From assembly GCA_000991205.1 (NCBI GenBank), contig LBRC01000037.1, positions 1-12,007 on the forward strand: a DNA stretch of 12,007 nucleotides. Reading direction: 5' to 3'. The position numbers and the translations under genes are program-made. Below the pieces are notes generated by a model. The model was given only the letters and a program-made list of their open reading frames with translations, did not search any database and was not told where the DNA came from. The stretch is from Parcubacteria group bacterium GW2011_GWA2_36_10. GTDB taxonomy: Bacteria > Patescibacteriota > Patescibacteriia > UBA1558 > GWA2-36-10. The first letter of the stretch is position 1. The number at the start of each line of letters is the position of its first letter. Shown piece after piece: positions 1 through 6,697 of this stretch.

Positions 1-336
1 ACTGATTCAGCAGTGCGTATCACGCATTTGCCGACTGGCTTAGTAGCTTCTTGTCAAAATGAACGTTCACAATTACAAAACAAACAGCAAGCGATGCTAT
101 ACTTGCAGAGTAAATTGGCTAAGTTTTATCAAGCTGAACGAGATGAAGAAAAAAAAGCTTTGAAAGGCGAGTATACCCAAGCTGCTTGGGGTAATCAAAT
201 TCGTTCTTATGTTTTACATCCTTATAAATTAGTTAAAGACCATCGTAGTAATTATGAAAGTACTGATCCAGACAAAGTTTTAAATGGTGATTTATTAGCA
301 TTTATTAAAGCTAGATTACAACAACTGGTGGACTAA
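1..336 (+). CDS. prfB: Peptide chain release factor 2, C-terminal part (5' truncated)
   Basis: This is the C-terminal 111 codons of a class I release factor, which releases finished peptides at UGA and UAA stops on the ribosome. The frame is open from base 1. It begins TDSAVRITHLPTG, the conserved block just after the GGQ peptidyl-hydrolysis loop; GGQ itself lies before the window. The following CQNERSQ segment, the helix rich in K/Q/A and the late WGNQIRSYVLHP signature are typical of RF2. RF1 has an RNRTYNFPQGR-type segment at that position. The gene ends with TAA, and a nested inverted repeat and a strong terminator hairpin follow. A GTG at base 13 is an internal valine codon, not a start. 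Finding RF2 agrees with UGA being a stop in this organism. The assignment is secure; only the N-terminal half is unseen. Confidence 0.95.
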   Translation, partial: TDSAVRITHLPTGLVASCQNERSQLQNKQQAMLYLQSKLAKFYQAERDEEKKALKGEYTQAAWGNQIRSYVLHPYKLVKDHRSNYESTDPDKVLNGDLLAFIKARLQQLVD

Positions 337-341
337 TTTAT

Positions 342-404
342 TACCCCCTCTTTTTTTCTCCCCCTAAATTAGGGGGAGAAGGCGCGTGAGCGACAGAGGG
401 GGTA
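342..404. repeat. Nested GC-rich inverted-repeat element
   Basis: Outer arms TACCCCCTCT (342-351) and AGAGGGGGTA (395-404) are perfect inverted copies. Inside them, arms TTCTCCCCCTAA (356-367) and TTAGGGGGAGAA (369-380) are also perfect, around a single base. A GC-rich tail (381-394) separates the inner and outer right arms. The composition contrasts sharply with the AT-rich surroundings. It looks like a dispersed palindromic (REP or MITE-like) unit placed after prfB. A short piece, ACCCCCTCT, recurs at about 6660-6668 after murI. It could also act as an RNA hairpin, but a cleaner terminator lies right beside it. Confidence 0.6.
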
Positions 405-412
405 CTTCTACA

Positions 413-445
413 ATAAATCTCCCCGCCGTAGGCGGGGAGATTTAT
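413..445. terminator. Bidirectional intrinsic terminator between prfB and a convergent coiled-coil gene
   Basis: Perfect 15-bp arms ATAAATCTCCCCGCC (413-427) and GGCGGGGAGATTTAT (431-445) surround a 3-nt GTA loop. The AT-rich outer arms give a T-rich end in both directions. The genes on either side converge on it: prfB on plus, and the coiled-coil gene on minus ending at 461. It can therefore serve both. Confidence 0.8.
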
Positions 446-460
446 TTGCGGAGTTTTGAT

Positions 461-769
461 TTAAATAGATAAAACCATTTTAACTTCTAGAGGAGTAATA
501 ATTTTTTTCTTTTGTAAAAGATGAGTTAATTTATTTACTCCTCTTAATTCTGTTAATTTTCTGTCTAAATAATCTTTAGTCACCATTTGGGTATTTACCT
601 TAGATTTGACACTACTTAAGTCTTGCTCTACATTGTCTAGCCTTTGTTCTACATTATCAAATCTTTGTTCAAAATTTTCAGATAGTTTATTGACCGCAAA
701 AAGAATGTCATTGACTGTGGTTTTTAATTCACTAACATCTTTTTGTAAAATTGTTTCACTTTTCTTCAT
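461..769 (-). CDS. Small coiled-coil protein (copy 1 of a two-member family in this window)
   Basis: This is a 102-residue soluble protein of unknown function with no signal peptide or membrane segment. Residues about 28-58 form a heptad-like region in which FEQRFDNVEQRL and DNVEQDLSSV repeat, predicting a parallel coiled coil. Next comes NTQMVTKDYLDRKLTELR, then a C-terminal hydrophobic/basic segment, VNKLTHLLQKKKIIT. A second gene at 8464-8802 on the same strand carries almost the same blocks in the same order, so the reading frame is real and under selection. The gene stands alone between a terminator and a divergent gene, behind a consensus TTGACA-N17-TATAAT promoter. The leader is only about 20 nt and no Shine-Dalgarno is visible. 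The domain order suggests an oligomerising adaptor, but I cannot assign a function. Confidence 0.8.
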   Translation of the reverse strand: MKKSETILQKDVSELKTTVNDILFAVNKLSENFEQRFDNVEQRLDNVEQDLSSVKSKVNTQMVTKDYLDRKLTELRGVNKLTHLLQKKKIITPLEVKMVLSI

Positions 770-797
770 AAAGTTTTTTTAATATTTAAGTCTTTAT

Positions 798-826
798 ATT
801 ATATCGCTAGCATTTAACTTTGTCAA
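798..826 (-). promoter_or_regulatory. Consensus sigma-70 promoter of coiled-coil gene 1
   Basis: On the minus strand, TTGACA (826-821) and TATAAT (803-798) are separated by exactly 17 bp, so both hexamers and the spacing match consensus. Transcription should start near 791, leaving a leader of about 20 nt before the ATG at 769. The 16 bases at 818-833, covering the -35 box and upstream flank, are identical to 8851-8866 before the paralogue. Confidence 0.85.
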
Positions 827-921
827 AAAGTATTTAGTTTGGGCTAGTTTTAGTTTAAATGTGGCATTTGCGCTAGTTTCTTGAACTCAAGATATGGCTA
901 ATTTTTTCTTTTTGAAAAATA

Positions 922-930
922 TGTTATAAT
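922..930 (+). promoter_or_regulatory. Extended -10 promoter giving a probably leaderless transcript
   Basis: TGTTATAAT is a perfect extended -10 element (TG-N-TATAAT). No good -35 box sits 17 bp upstream. Seven bases downstream of the -10 is 937, which is the A of the ATG of the next gene. The mRNA would then have little or no 5' leader, in keeping with the missing Shine-Dalgarno. Confidence 0.7.
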
Positions 931-936
931 ATAAAC

Positions 937-2391
937 ATGTTTGAACATCTCGTGCCTTCATATCATCTTGAGTTAGATCAAAAGCGTTCATCAAAACGAT
1001 GGCGTTTTTATTTTGTCAGTTTTTTATTAGCAAGTTTGAGCCTTGTTTTTGCCTTATCTTGGAGTAAAGGACCAGCTTCTAAGGCAGAGGTCTTAAGTCC
1101 GAAAACTAATCAGCTCAAAGTAGCGATCGTTGATCAAAATACCACTGAAGTATTACCGCAAGCTATTAATAATGTTTTATTTTCTTTTGTGTTGCAAACT
1201 GAACAAAATACTAGCTTACATAGTTTAGCAATTTCAGCCCCAGAAATAATCAAACAAGATATTTTTAAAGATCAAGTTAGACTATACGAAGGTCAGACGC
1301 AAATTGGTTCTTGGGAGTGGACTGAAGATGATAAAATGTTATTTAAACTAGATAATTATAGCTTGTCACCAGGCACACATGATTTTCAGTTAAGAGCCGA
1401 TAATCTTCATGACTCTTTAGTGGGTCAGACTTTGACTTTTGGTTTTCAACAAGCGCAAGATATCGTGACTAGTGATGGCCACAGTTTTTATTTTGCCAAA
1501 GGCGAATTTCCTTTATTTAAAGCCAGCGTCAAAGTTTTAGAACATAGCCAAATTTTAGCTTATAATAATTTAAGTAAAACAAAATTTTTAGCTCCGCTAA
1601 ATATTAATACCTTAGTAGCCGATTTTGCCTTATCAAGTCAAGGGGAAAGTTTTGCGATTAGGCGGATAGATTTTTTGGCTAGCAAGATTGATTCAGCTGA
1701 TACTTTTTATTTAGCCAGTCACGGTCAAATGTTAGCTAAAGCTGAAGTGCAGCAAGATCATCTATTTTTTAATTTAAGTGATTTAGTTTTGAAGAATGAT
1801 CAAGATTTAAATTTACAGCTTTGGGCAAATTTAAATAGCGGAGATAATTATGAGTTTACTTTAGCTAATTTATCAGCTAAAGGATTTTTATCCGGAGAAG
1901 AAGTGGATAATCAAGTAGATTTGGTTTTAAGTTCAGTGGAACCAAGAATAGATGTTTTGCAAGTCAAAACAGATTTTCAACAAAGTTTATTAACCGACGA
2001 TTGGGATAGCGTCTTTAAGATAAATTTGCAGGCTAATCATAGTGAAGAAGCAGCTTTATATAAACTTAATTTTCAAGTGACTGATTTTGGCTTAAATATT
2101 TTGGATTGGGACTTGTGGGTAAATGGTCAAGCTTATGCTGTGAAGCCAGATTGGCAAGGTCAATTATTAACTTTTGATTTTGGTGAAAATGGTGCGCTAA
2201 TTAAGCAAGGTTTAGAGATAGAATTATTAGTTAAAGTAAAAATTTTAGGCGAGCAAGCTCGTTTGCAGTTGACTTTGTTAGGTGACGAAACAACTGATAG
2301 CGCTAATTTTCTTTGGTCAAGTAGTAAAGAAAAATACAACGCTTATTTATTACCAGATTTTCCCGTCACGCCAGTGATTTTAGAGCAGTAG
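937..2391 (+). CDS. Membrane-anchored surface protein with three tandem beta-rich segments, function unknown
   Basis: This is a 484-residue protein. A short basic cytoplasmic start (KRSSKRWR, residues 17-24) is followed by one transmembrane helix at about 25-42, then an outer region of some 440 residues. The exported part shows three similar segments, about residues 75-175, 220-315 and 345-450. Each opens with an alternating hydrophobic strand such as VLFSFVLQTEQNTSLHSLAI, then a short loop with a WEW- or LWVNGQ-like motif, then an L.F.L...L..G/N strand pair ending in an amphipathic strand. This looks like repeated beta-sandwich modules. The tail has a W-SSSKEKYNAYLLPDFPV segment. There are no catalytic motifs. 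The gene is a single unit ended by a terminator at 2394. A cell-surface adhesin or structural role is likely; the function is not recognised. Confidence 0.75.
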   Translation: MFEHLVPSYHLELDQKRSSKRWRFYFVSFLLASLSLVFALSWSKGPASKAEVLSPKTNQLKVAIVDQNTTEVLPQAINNVLFSFVLQTEQNTSLHSLAISAPEIIKQDIFKDQVRLYEGQTQIGSWEWTEDDKMLFKLDNYSLSPGTHDFQLRADNLHDSLVGQTLTFGFQQAQDIVTSDGHSFYFAKGEFPLFKASVKVLEHSQILAYNNLSKTKFLAPLNINTLVADFALSSQGESFAIRRIDFLASKIDSADTFYLASHGQMLAKAEVQQDHLFFNLSDLVLKNDQDLNLQLWANLNSGDNYEFTLANLSAKGFLSGEEVDNQVDLVLSSVEPRIDVLQVKTDFQQSLLTDDWDSVFKINLQANHSEEAALYKLNFQVTDFGLNILDWDLWVNGQAYAVKPDWQGQLLTFDFGENGALIKQGLEIELLVKVKILGEQARLQLTLLGDETTDSANFLWSSSKEKYNAYLLPDFPVTPVILEQ

Positions 2392-2393
2392 CT

Positions 2394-2421
2394 AAAACAT
2401 CGCTCAAAGCGGTGTTTTTTT
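2394..2421 (+). terminator. Intrinsic terminator after the surface-protein gene
   Basis: AAAACATCGCT (2394-2404) pairs with AGCGGTGTTTT (2408-2418) through one G-U pair around a CAA loop. A run of seven T (2415-2421) completes a standard rho-independent terminator starting 3 bp after the TAG stop. Confidence 0.85.
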
Positions 2422-2441
2422 GTTGAAGACAAAGGGCGGAA

Positions 2442-2470
2442 TTGACTTTTATAGTATTTTCAGCTAAATT
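2442..2470 (+). promoter_or_regulatory. Sigma-70-like promoter before comEC
   Basis: TTGACT (2442-2447), a 17-bp spacer and TAAATT (2465-2470) give an expected start near 2477, about 23 nt before the ATG at 2500. It follows the upstream terminator directly, as expected for the start of a new unit. Confidence 0.55.
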
Positions 2471-2499
2471 CAAAGCACAAAATAATTAAAGCGATTTTG

Positions 2500-3672
2500 A
2501 TGGCCAAGAGTAAATTTTTCTTTTTGTTGTGCTTAGTTTTTTTACTGATAACAATTTTAGCGGTTTTAAAACCGGAGTTTTTAGTTTTCAAGGCAGAATT
2601 TTTATATCTGGCTTTATTTTTTATTTTATTTAGTTGGTCTTGGAAATATTTTTTATTTTTAGCTTTGATTTTTTTGAGCTTATGGCGAGTGAGTTGTTTT
2701 AGCGAGGCAGAATTGCAAGTAAAAAACAATTTTGTTTTTGAACAAACTTATCATTATCAAGCGCAAGTTTTGGAAAGCAATAAAAGATTAGCTGATTGGC
2801 AGTTAATAGTGGAGCCAAATAATTTAGCGAATTTTTCGGGAAAGATTTTAGTTTTTGTACCTTTATATCCAGAATATCAAGTTAATGATATTTTAGATAT
2901 CACTTGCAAAATCTTTGCTCCAGAAAAAATTATTACTAATGGTCGCAGTTTTTCTTATGATAAATATTTAGCCCAAAATAAAATCTTTGCTCAATGTTTT
3001 CGTCCCCAAATAACCAAGCTCAATCAAACTAGTAATTTATCTAGTTTTTTAAAATTACGGCAATATTTTTGGCAAAATTTAAATATTTATTTGCGTGAGC
3101 CAGCCTCGTCTTTGGCCAAGGCCATGTTGTTAGATGATAGAGGAGAACTAACTAAAGAAGTAAAAAATGATTTTGCCCGCACTGGTTTAAGTCACTTGAT
3201 TGCTATTTCTGGCTCGCATTTAGTGATCATTATTTGGTTAGTAGAAGCTTTATTGTTTGCTTGCGGTTTATCTCGGAATCAAATTTTTTATCTAATTATT
3301 TTTACTTTATTTTTTTATCTAGCCTTGATTGGCTGGCCAGCTTCGGCTGGCAGATCAGTTTTGATGGCGTCAGTGGCTTTGCTGGGGCCATTTTTAGGAC
3401 GCAAAGTTTTATCGATCAATAATTTGTTATTAAGTGTAGTGATTTTGACTTGGCTCAATCCTTATGCCTTGCTGTATGACATTGGTTTTCAGCTGTCATT
3501 TTTAGCAGTTTTAGGCTTGTTGTTTTATAGTCATTGGTGGCAAAAAAAATTAAGTTTTTTACCCAGTTATTTTCAAGAGACTTTAAGTATCACAATTGCT
3601 GCGCAAATTTTTACTTGGCCCTTGATTGTTTATAATTTTCAAACTTTTTTGGCCTTTGTTTTTATTATTTAA
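2500..3672 (+). CDS. comEC: ComEC/Rec2 family DNA-uptake channel, N-terminal and competence-domain part (truncated)
   Basis: ComEC forms the inner-membrane channel through which single-stranded DNA enters competent cells. The piece has 390 residues from ATG 2500; a TTG three bases earlier is a poorer start. Residues 5-65 hold two to three transmembrane helices. Residues about 85-170 form the OB-like outer domain ending in SFSYDKYLAQNKIFAQCF. The competence domain starts near 200 and carries GLSHLIAISGSHLVI (about 229-243), the core family motif, followed by several helices. The frame stops in LAFVFII at 3672, before the usual SPLANLLVLP-type block. Related membrane sequence continues in another frame (3626-3820), and the metallo-beta-lactamase part is a separate ORF. 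The locus is therefore broken or split, probably by a deletion of some tens of codons plus a frame change. Whether this piece still works is unclear. Confidence 0.85.
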   Translation: MAKSKFFFLLCLVFLLITILAVLKPEFLVFKAEFLYLALFFILFSWSWKYFLFLALIFLSLWRVSCFSEAELQVKNNFVFEQTYHYQAQVLESNKRLADWQLIVEPNNLANFSGKILVFVPLYPEYQVNDILDITCKIFAPEKIITNGRSFSYDKYLAQNKIFAQCFRPQITKLNQTSNLSSFLKLRQYFWQNLNIYLREPASSLAKAMLLDDRGELTKEVKNDFARTGLSHLIAISGSHLVIIIWLVEALLFACGLSRNQIFYLIIFTLFFYLALIGWPASAGRSVLMASVALLGPFLGRKVLSINNLLLSVVILTWLNPYALLYDIGFQLSFLAVLGLLFYSHWWQKKLSFLPSYFQETLSITIAAQIFTWPLIVYNFQTFLAFVFII

Positions 3673-3820
3673 GCTTTTAGTAGTCACTAATCATTTTTTA
3701 GCGAGTTTTACTTGGTCAGCTTATCCGGTAAATTTTTTTAGCTTTCCTTTATTTATTTTGAGTTTAAGTATGATTTTTATTTTTACTTATTATTTTAAAC
3801 CTCACAAAAAAATAGCATGA
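3626..3820 (+). pseudogene. Out-of-frame remnant of the ComEC membrane domain
   Basis: This frame overlaps the end of the first comEC ORF. It encodes FLLFKLLVVTNHFLASF, then TWSAYPVNFFSFP, then a strongly hydrophobic helix and a basic end. That resembles the last membrane part of ComEC, normally located between the competence domain and the metallo-beta-lactamase domain. The only upstream start is a weak TTG inside the previous gene, so I doubt it is made as its own protein. A run of six T at 3645-3650 is a possible site of frame change. The TGA stop overlaps the ATG of the next ORF (ATGA, 3817-3820), which would allow translational coupling. It could be a decayed segment or the middle of a three-piece gene. 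Confidence 0.6.
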
Positions 3821-4644
3821 ATAAAAAATTAATTATTATTACTATTTTTTGTGGTGTTTTATTTTTAGGACTTTCTTTATTTTTCGATAATAAAAAGTTA
3901 AGAGTAGATTTTTTAGACGTCGGCCAAGGTGATGCGATTTTATTAAACTTACCACAAGGCACTAGAATATTAGTAGATGGTGGGCCAGATAATTTATTAT
4001 TAAATCGTTTAGGCGAAGTTTTACCTTGGTGGGAACATAAAATAGATTATGTAGTGATTTCTCATTATCACGCTGATCATATTTTAGGCTTGATAGAGTT
4101 AGTGAATAAATATCAAGTTGGCGAAGTCTTAACGACTGCTCATCAGCCAGATGATTTTTTATATCATATTTTGATAAATAAACTAAAAGCTAAAAATATT
4201 CCGATAGTTTTTGTGCAAGCTGGCCAAACTTTTGATTTTGCTAAAAATATTTCGGCGCAAGTTTATTCTGCTGAAAGTGATAATGAAGATTATAATAATA
4301 ATTCGCTAGTCTTAAAATTAGATTATTTACAAACCAGTTTATTATTAACCGGAGATTTGACAACAGAAATAGAAGATAAATTAGTTAAAAGTGGTTTAGA
4401 TTTGCAAGCAGATTTATTAAAAGTGGCTCATCATGGTAGTCGTTATTCTTCTAGCCAAGCATTTTTAGCTAAAGTTGAGCCAAAATTTTGTGTGATTTCG
4501 GTGGGTGAGGATAATGATTTTCAACATCCGCATCCAGAAGCTTTGGCTAGATTAAGTGCTTCGGGCTGTCAGATGTATTTGACGGAAAGTTTTGGTACTT
4601 TGAGCTGGCAAAGTGCTGGGCAAGCTTGGAATTTGCTAGATTAA
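3817..4644 (+). CDS. ComEC-type metallo-beta-lactamase-fold hydrolase
   Basis: This 275-residue protein matches the C-terminal domain of ComEC/Rec2, thought to act as a nuclease on the DNA strand that is not imported. One transmembrane helix (about 4-22) is followed by LRVDFLDVGQGDAILL (28-43), the domain's hallmark opening. The metal-binding motifs are complete: SHYHADH (82-88), TGD with Asp180, AHHGS (204-208) and a HPHPE segment near 237-241. NNNSLVLKL (161-169) is also typical. The ATG overlaps the stop of the upstream membrane fragment by four bases, and no Shine-Dalgarno is visible. Its active site is intact although the channel part upstream is broken, so it may function alone or with the truncated channel. 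Stand-alone ComEC hydrolase domains are known, so both readings are open. Confidence 0.88.
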   Translation: MNKKLIIITIFCGVLFLGLSLFFDNKKLRVDFLDVGQGDAILLNLPQGTRILVDGGPDNLLLNRLGEVLPWWEHKIDYVVISHYHADHILGLIELVNKYQVGEVLTTAHQPDDFLYHILINKLKAKNIPIVFVQAGQTFDFAKNISAQVYSAESDNEDYNNNSLVLKLDYLQTSLLLTGDLTTEIEDKLVKSGLDLQADLLKVAHHGSRYSSSQAFLAKVEPKFCVISVGEDNDFQHPHPEALARLSASGCQMYLTESFGTLSWQSAGQAWNLLD

Positions 4645-4650
4645 ATGCGC

Positions 4651-4679
4651 TTGCTTTTTGTAAATAATTTGCTTATAAT
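4651..4679 (+). promoter_or_regulatory. Sigma-70-like promoter of the receiver gene
   Basis: TTGCTT (4651-4656), a 17-bp spacer and a perfect TATAAT (4674-4679) predict a start near 4686, about 22 nt before the ATG at 4708. No Shine-Dalgarno lies in that leader. Confidence 0.7.
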
Positions 4680-4707
4680 AAAGGCATAATTTAATAATTT
4701 GTAATTT

Positions 4708-5097
4708 ATGGCAGAGACAAAAGTAAAAATTCTTCTGATTGAAGACGAGGAAATGCTCGCTAATATGTATGAAGTTAAGTTTCAAAACGAAGGTTTTGAT
4801 ATTATCAAAGCTTTAGATGGGGCAATTGGTTTAGAATTAAGTAAGACCACAAGCCCAGATTTAGTTTTGTTAGATGTTATTATGCCCAAGATGGATGGCT
4901 TTTCTGTCTTACGGGCGATGCGTGAAGATCCAAAAACTAAAGATTTGCCAGTGCTTTTGTTGACAAATTTAGGCCAAGATGAAGATGTGGCTAAAGGCAA
5001 AGAACTAGGAGCAATTGGTTATTTAGTCAAAGCTAATGTCACTCCCGCTGAAGTGGTAGAAGTAGTTAAACGCGAGCTGGCAAAGCTTGGCAAATAA
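4708..5097 (+). CDS. CheY-like stand-alone response regulator receiver
   Basis: This 129-residue protein consists of a single REC domain with no DNA-binding or enzymatic output part. The acidic pocket is E12-D13-E14 (LIEDEE), the phospho-acceptor is Asp56 (VLLDVIMPKMDG), the switch Thr is at 86 (LLLTN) and the conserved Lys is at 108 (YLVKAN). All residues needed for phosphorylation are present, so it should accept phosphate from a sensor kinase and act by binding partners. No kinase gene lies nearby, so it is an orphan here. It has its own promoter and is followed by an AT-rich inverted repeat before ndk. The output and partner cannot be read from the sequence. Confidence 0.92.
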   Translation: MAETKVKILLIEDEEMLANMYEVKFQNEGFDIIKALDGAIGLELSKTTSPDLVLLDVIMPKMDGFSVLRAMREDPKTKDLPVLLLTNLGQDEDVAKGKELGAIGYLVKANVTPAEVVEVVKRELAKLGK

Positions 5098-5114
5098 ATT
5101 TTAACATTTTTTTA

Positions 5115-5152
5115 AATTTAAGCTAGCTTATACACAAAAGCTAGTTTAAATT
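5115..5152 (+). terminator. AT-rich hairpin between the receiver gene and ndk
   Basis: AATTTAAGCTAGCTT (5115-5129) pairs with AAGCTAGTTTAAATT (5138-5152) through one G-U pair around an 8-nt loop. There is no clean T run after it, so it may be a weak terminator, an mRNA-end stabiliser or an operator-like palindrome. Confidence 0.45.
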
Positions 5153-5174
5153 ATCTTAATTATAAGTATTTTGT

Positions 5175-5756
5175 ATGATGAATTTTAAAAAAGAAAAAAC
5201 TTTTGTAATGATTAAACCTGATGGAGTCAAAAAAGGCTTAATCGGAGAAATTATTAGACGTTTTGAACAACGAGACTTAAAAGTAGTTGCCCTAGAGATG
5301 TTTCAGCCTACCAAGGAACAAATTGACGAACATTATCCGAAAGACGAGGCTTGGATCAGCCGTTTAGGGCAAAAGACTTTGAAGACTTATGAAAAATATG
5401 GCATCAAAGCCCAAGACGAATTGGGCACTGATAATGATTTAGAAATAGGTAAAATGGTTAGAGGGTGGTTGGTTGAATATATGATATCTGCTCCATTAGT
5501 ACGTATGGTAATAGAGGGGATTCATTCAGTAGATATGGTGAGAAAGATTTGTGGTGTTACTTTGCCATCTTTAGCTGACATGGGTACAATTCGTGGAGAT
5601 TATTCATCTGATTCTCCTTCAGTAGCTAATACTGAAAAAAGAGCTGTTATGAATTTGGTTCATGCCTCTGAAACTCCCGAAGAAGCTCAACATGAAATTA
5701 AACATTGGTTTGGAGATCGAGAAGTAATTTTTGAATATCAACGTTTTATTGACTAA
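5175..5756 (+). CDS. ndk: Nucleoside diphosphate kinase, long form
   Basis: The enzyme transfers the terminal phosphate from ATP to nucleoside diphosphates through a phosphohistidine. It has 193 residues against about 140 for the common bacterial form. MIKPDGV (12-18) supplies the conserved Lys14. GVTLPSLADMGTIRGDY (127-143) is the nucleotide-binding block. NLVHASETPEEA (160-171) carries the catalytic His163. The extra length is an insertion of roughly 40 residues at about 57-100 (from KDEAWISRLG to the MVRGWLVEYM region) between the first helices and the conserved SAPLVRMVIEG segment. Long NDKs with an insert here are known in some archaea and deep bacterial lineages. Two adjacent ATGs (5175, 5178) are both possible starts, with no Shine-Dalgarno. 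A strong terminator follows. Confidence 0.95.
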   Translation: MMNFKKEKTFVMIKPDGVKKGLIGEIIRRFEQRDLKVVALEMFQPTKEQIDEHYPKDEAWISRLGQKTLKTYEKYGIKAQDELGTDNDLEIGKMVRGWLVEYMISAPLVRMVIEGIHSVDMVRKICGVTLPSLADMGTIRGDYSSDSPSVANTEKRAVMNLVHASETPEEAQHEIKHWFGDREVIFEYQRFID

Positions 5757-5773
5757 TTTAAAATATTATTTTT

Positions 5774-5807
5774 AACCGCCTCCCCGTATACGCGGGGAGG
5801 CGGTTTT
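5774..5807 (+). terminator. Intrinsic terminator after ndk
   Basis: Perfect 13-bp arms AACCGCCTCCCCG (5774-5786) and CGGGGAGGCGGTT (5793-5805) with a 6-nt loop are followed by T residues to 5807. It ends only 13 bp before the murI start, so murI must use a promoter overlapping or just after the hairpin, or rely on read-through. Confidence 0.85.
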
Positions 5808-5820
5808 GTAAGAATATATT

Positions 5821-6651
5821 ATGCTAAAGAATAAACGACAAAAAGCCATCGGGGTATTTGACTCTGGATTCGGTGGTTTAAATATCATGCAAAGTTTAGT
5901 AAAAGTTTTGCCAAAATATGATTTTGTTTATTTAGGAGATACAGCTCGGATTCCTTATGGTACTCGTTCACCAGAAGTAGTTTATGAATTCACCAAACAA
6001 GCGGTAGATTTTTTATTTGCTAAAAAATGTGAGTTGATCATTTTTGCTTGTAATACTGCTTCTAGCGATGCTTTACGTCATATTCAAAGAGAATATTTAC
6101 CCAAATATTATCCTAGTAAGAAAGTTTTAGGCGTGATTATTCCTACAGTTGAAGTAGCAAATAGTAAAACAAAAAATAAAAAAATTGGTGTAATTGCCAC
6201 CGAGGGCACAGTATTGTCTGGTGCTTTTTCTAGAGAAATCTTAAAAATAAACCCACAAGTAAAAGTTTGGCAAAATGCTTGTCCGTTATTAGTGTCTGTC
6301 ATTGAAGCGGGTGAACAAGATTCGGTAATTATGGAAATTTTATTAAAAAAATATCTTAAGCCATTAATTGCTAAAAAAATAGATACTTTGATTTTAGGCT
6401 GTACACATTATGGTATTTTGAAAAATAAAATCAAAAAAATTATAGGCAATAAAATTCATATTATTTCTGAAGCAGAAATTGTGGCTAGTAAGTTAAAAGA
6501 TTATTTAAAACGACATTCAGAAATAGAGTCAAAGCTAAGTAAAAAAAGCGTAAACACTTTTTATTCAACTGATTTAACTGATAAATTTCAACTTTTAGGT
6601 ACTAAATTTTTTGGTAAAAAAATCACAGTCCAAAAGGCGAAGCTAATTTAA
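5821..6651 (+). CDS. murI: Glutamate racemase
   Basis: This cytoplasmic enzyme converts L-glutamate to D-glutamate for peptidoglycan. It has 276 residues, normal for the family. GVFDSGFGGL (11-20) contains the conserved Asp-Ser. YLGDTARIPYG (37-47) is the substrate loop. The two catalytic cysteines are Cys77 in FACNTASS and Cys194 in LGCTHYG, with His196 beside the latter. The region KIGVIATEGTVLSGAF (121-136) is also typical. The C-terminus is lysine-rich. The ATG follows the ndk terminator closely and has no Shine-Dalgarno. Presence of murI implies the cell makes a peptidoglycan wall. The assignment is secure. Confidence 0.95.
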   Translation: MLKNKRQKAIGVFDSGFGGLNIMQSLVKVLPKYDFVYLGDTARIPYGTRSPEVVYEFTKQAVDFLFAKKCELIIFACNTASSDALRHIQREYLPKYYPSKKVLGVIIPTVEVANSKTKNKKIGVIATEGTVLSGAFSREILKINPQVKVWQNACPLLVSVIEAGEQDSVIMEILLKKYLKPLIAKKIDTLILGCTHYGILKNKIKKIIGNKIHIISEAEIVASKLKDYLKRHSEIESKLSKKSVNTFYSTDLTDKFQLLGTKFFGKKITVQKAKLI

Positions 6652-6697
6652 AATTTAGCACCCCCTCTCAAGGGTATTTTATTTAAAAATATTTTGT

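Noticed and set aside
13..15. GTG at 13 as the start of an independent 107-residue gene
   Set aside because: The frame is open from base 1 and the upstream residues TDSA continue the RF2 signature, so it is an internal valine.
2460..2729. Minus-strand ORF of 89 codons
   Set aside because: Lysine-rich antisense of the T-rich start of comEC, with no motif or start context.
3234..3422. Plus-strand 62-codon ORF inside comEC
   Set aside because: Shadow of the ComEC competence domain in another frame; the conserved GLSHLIAISGSH motif is in the main frame.
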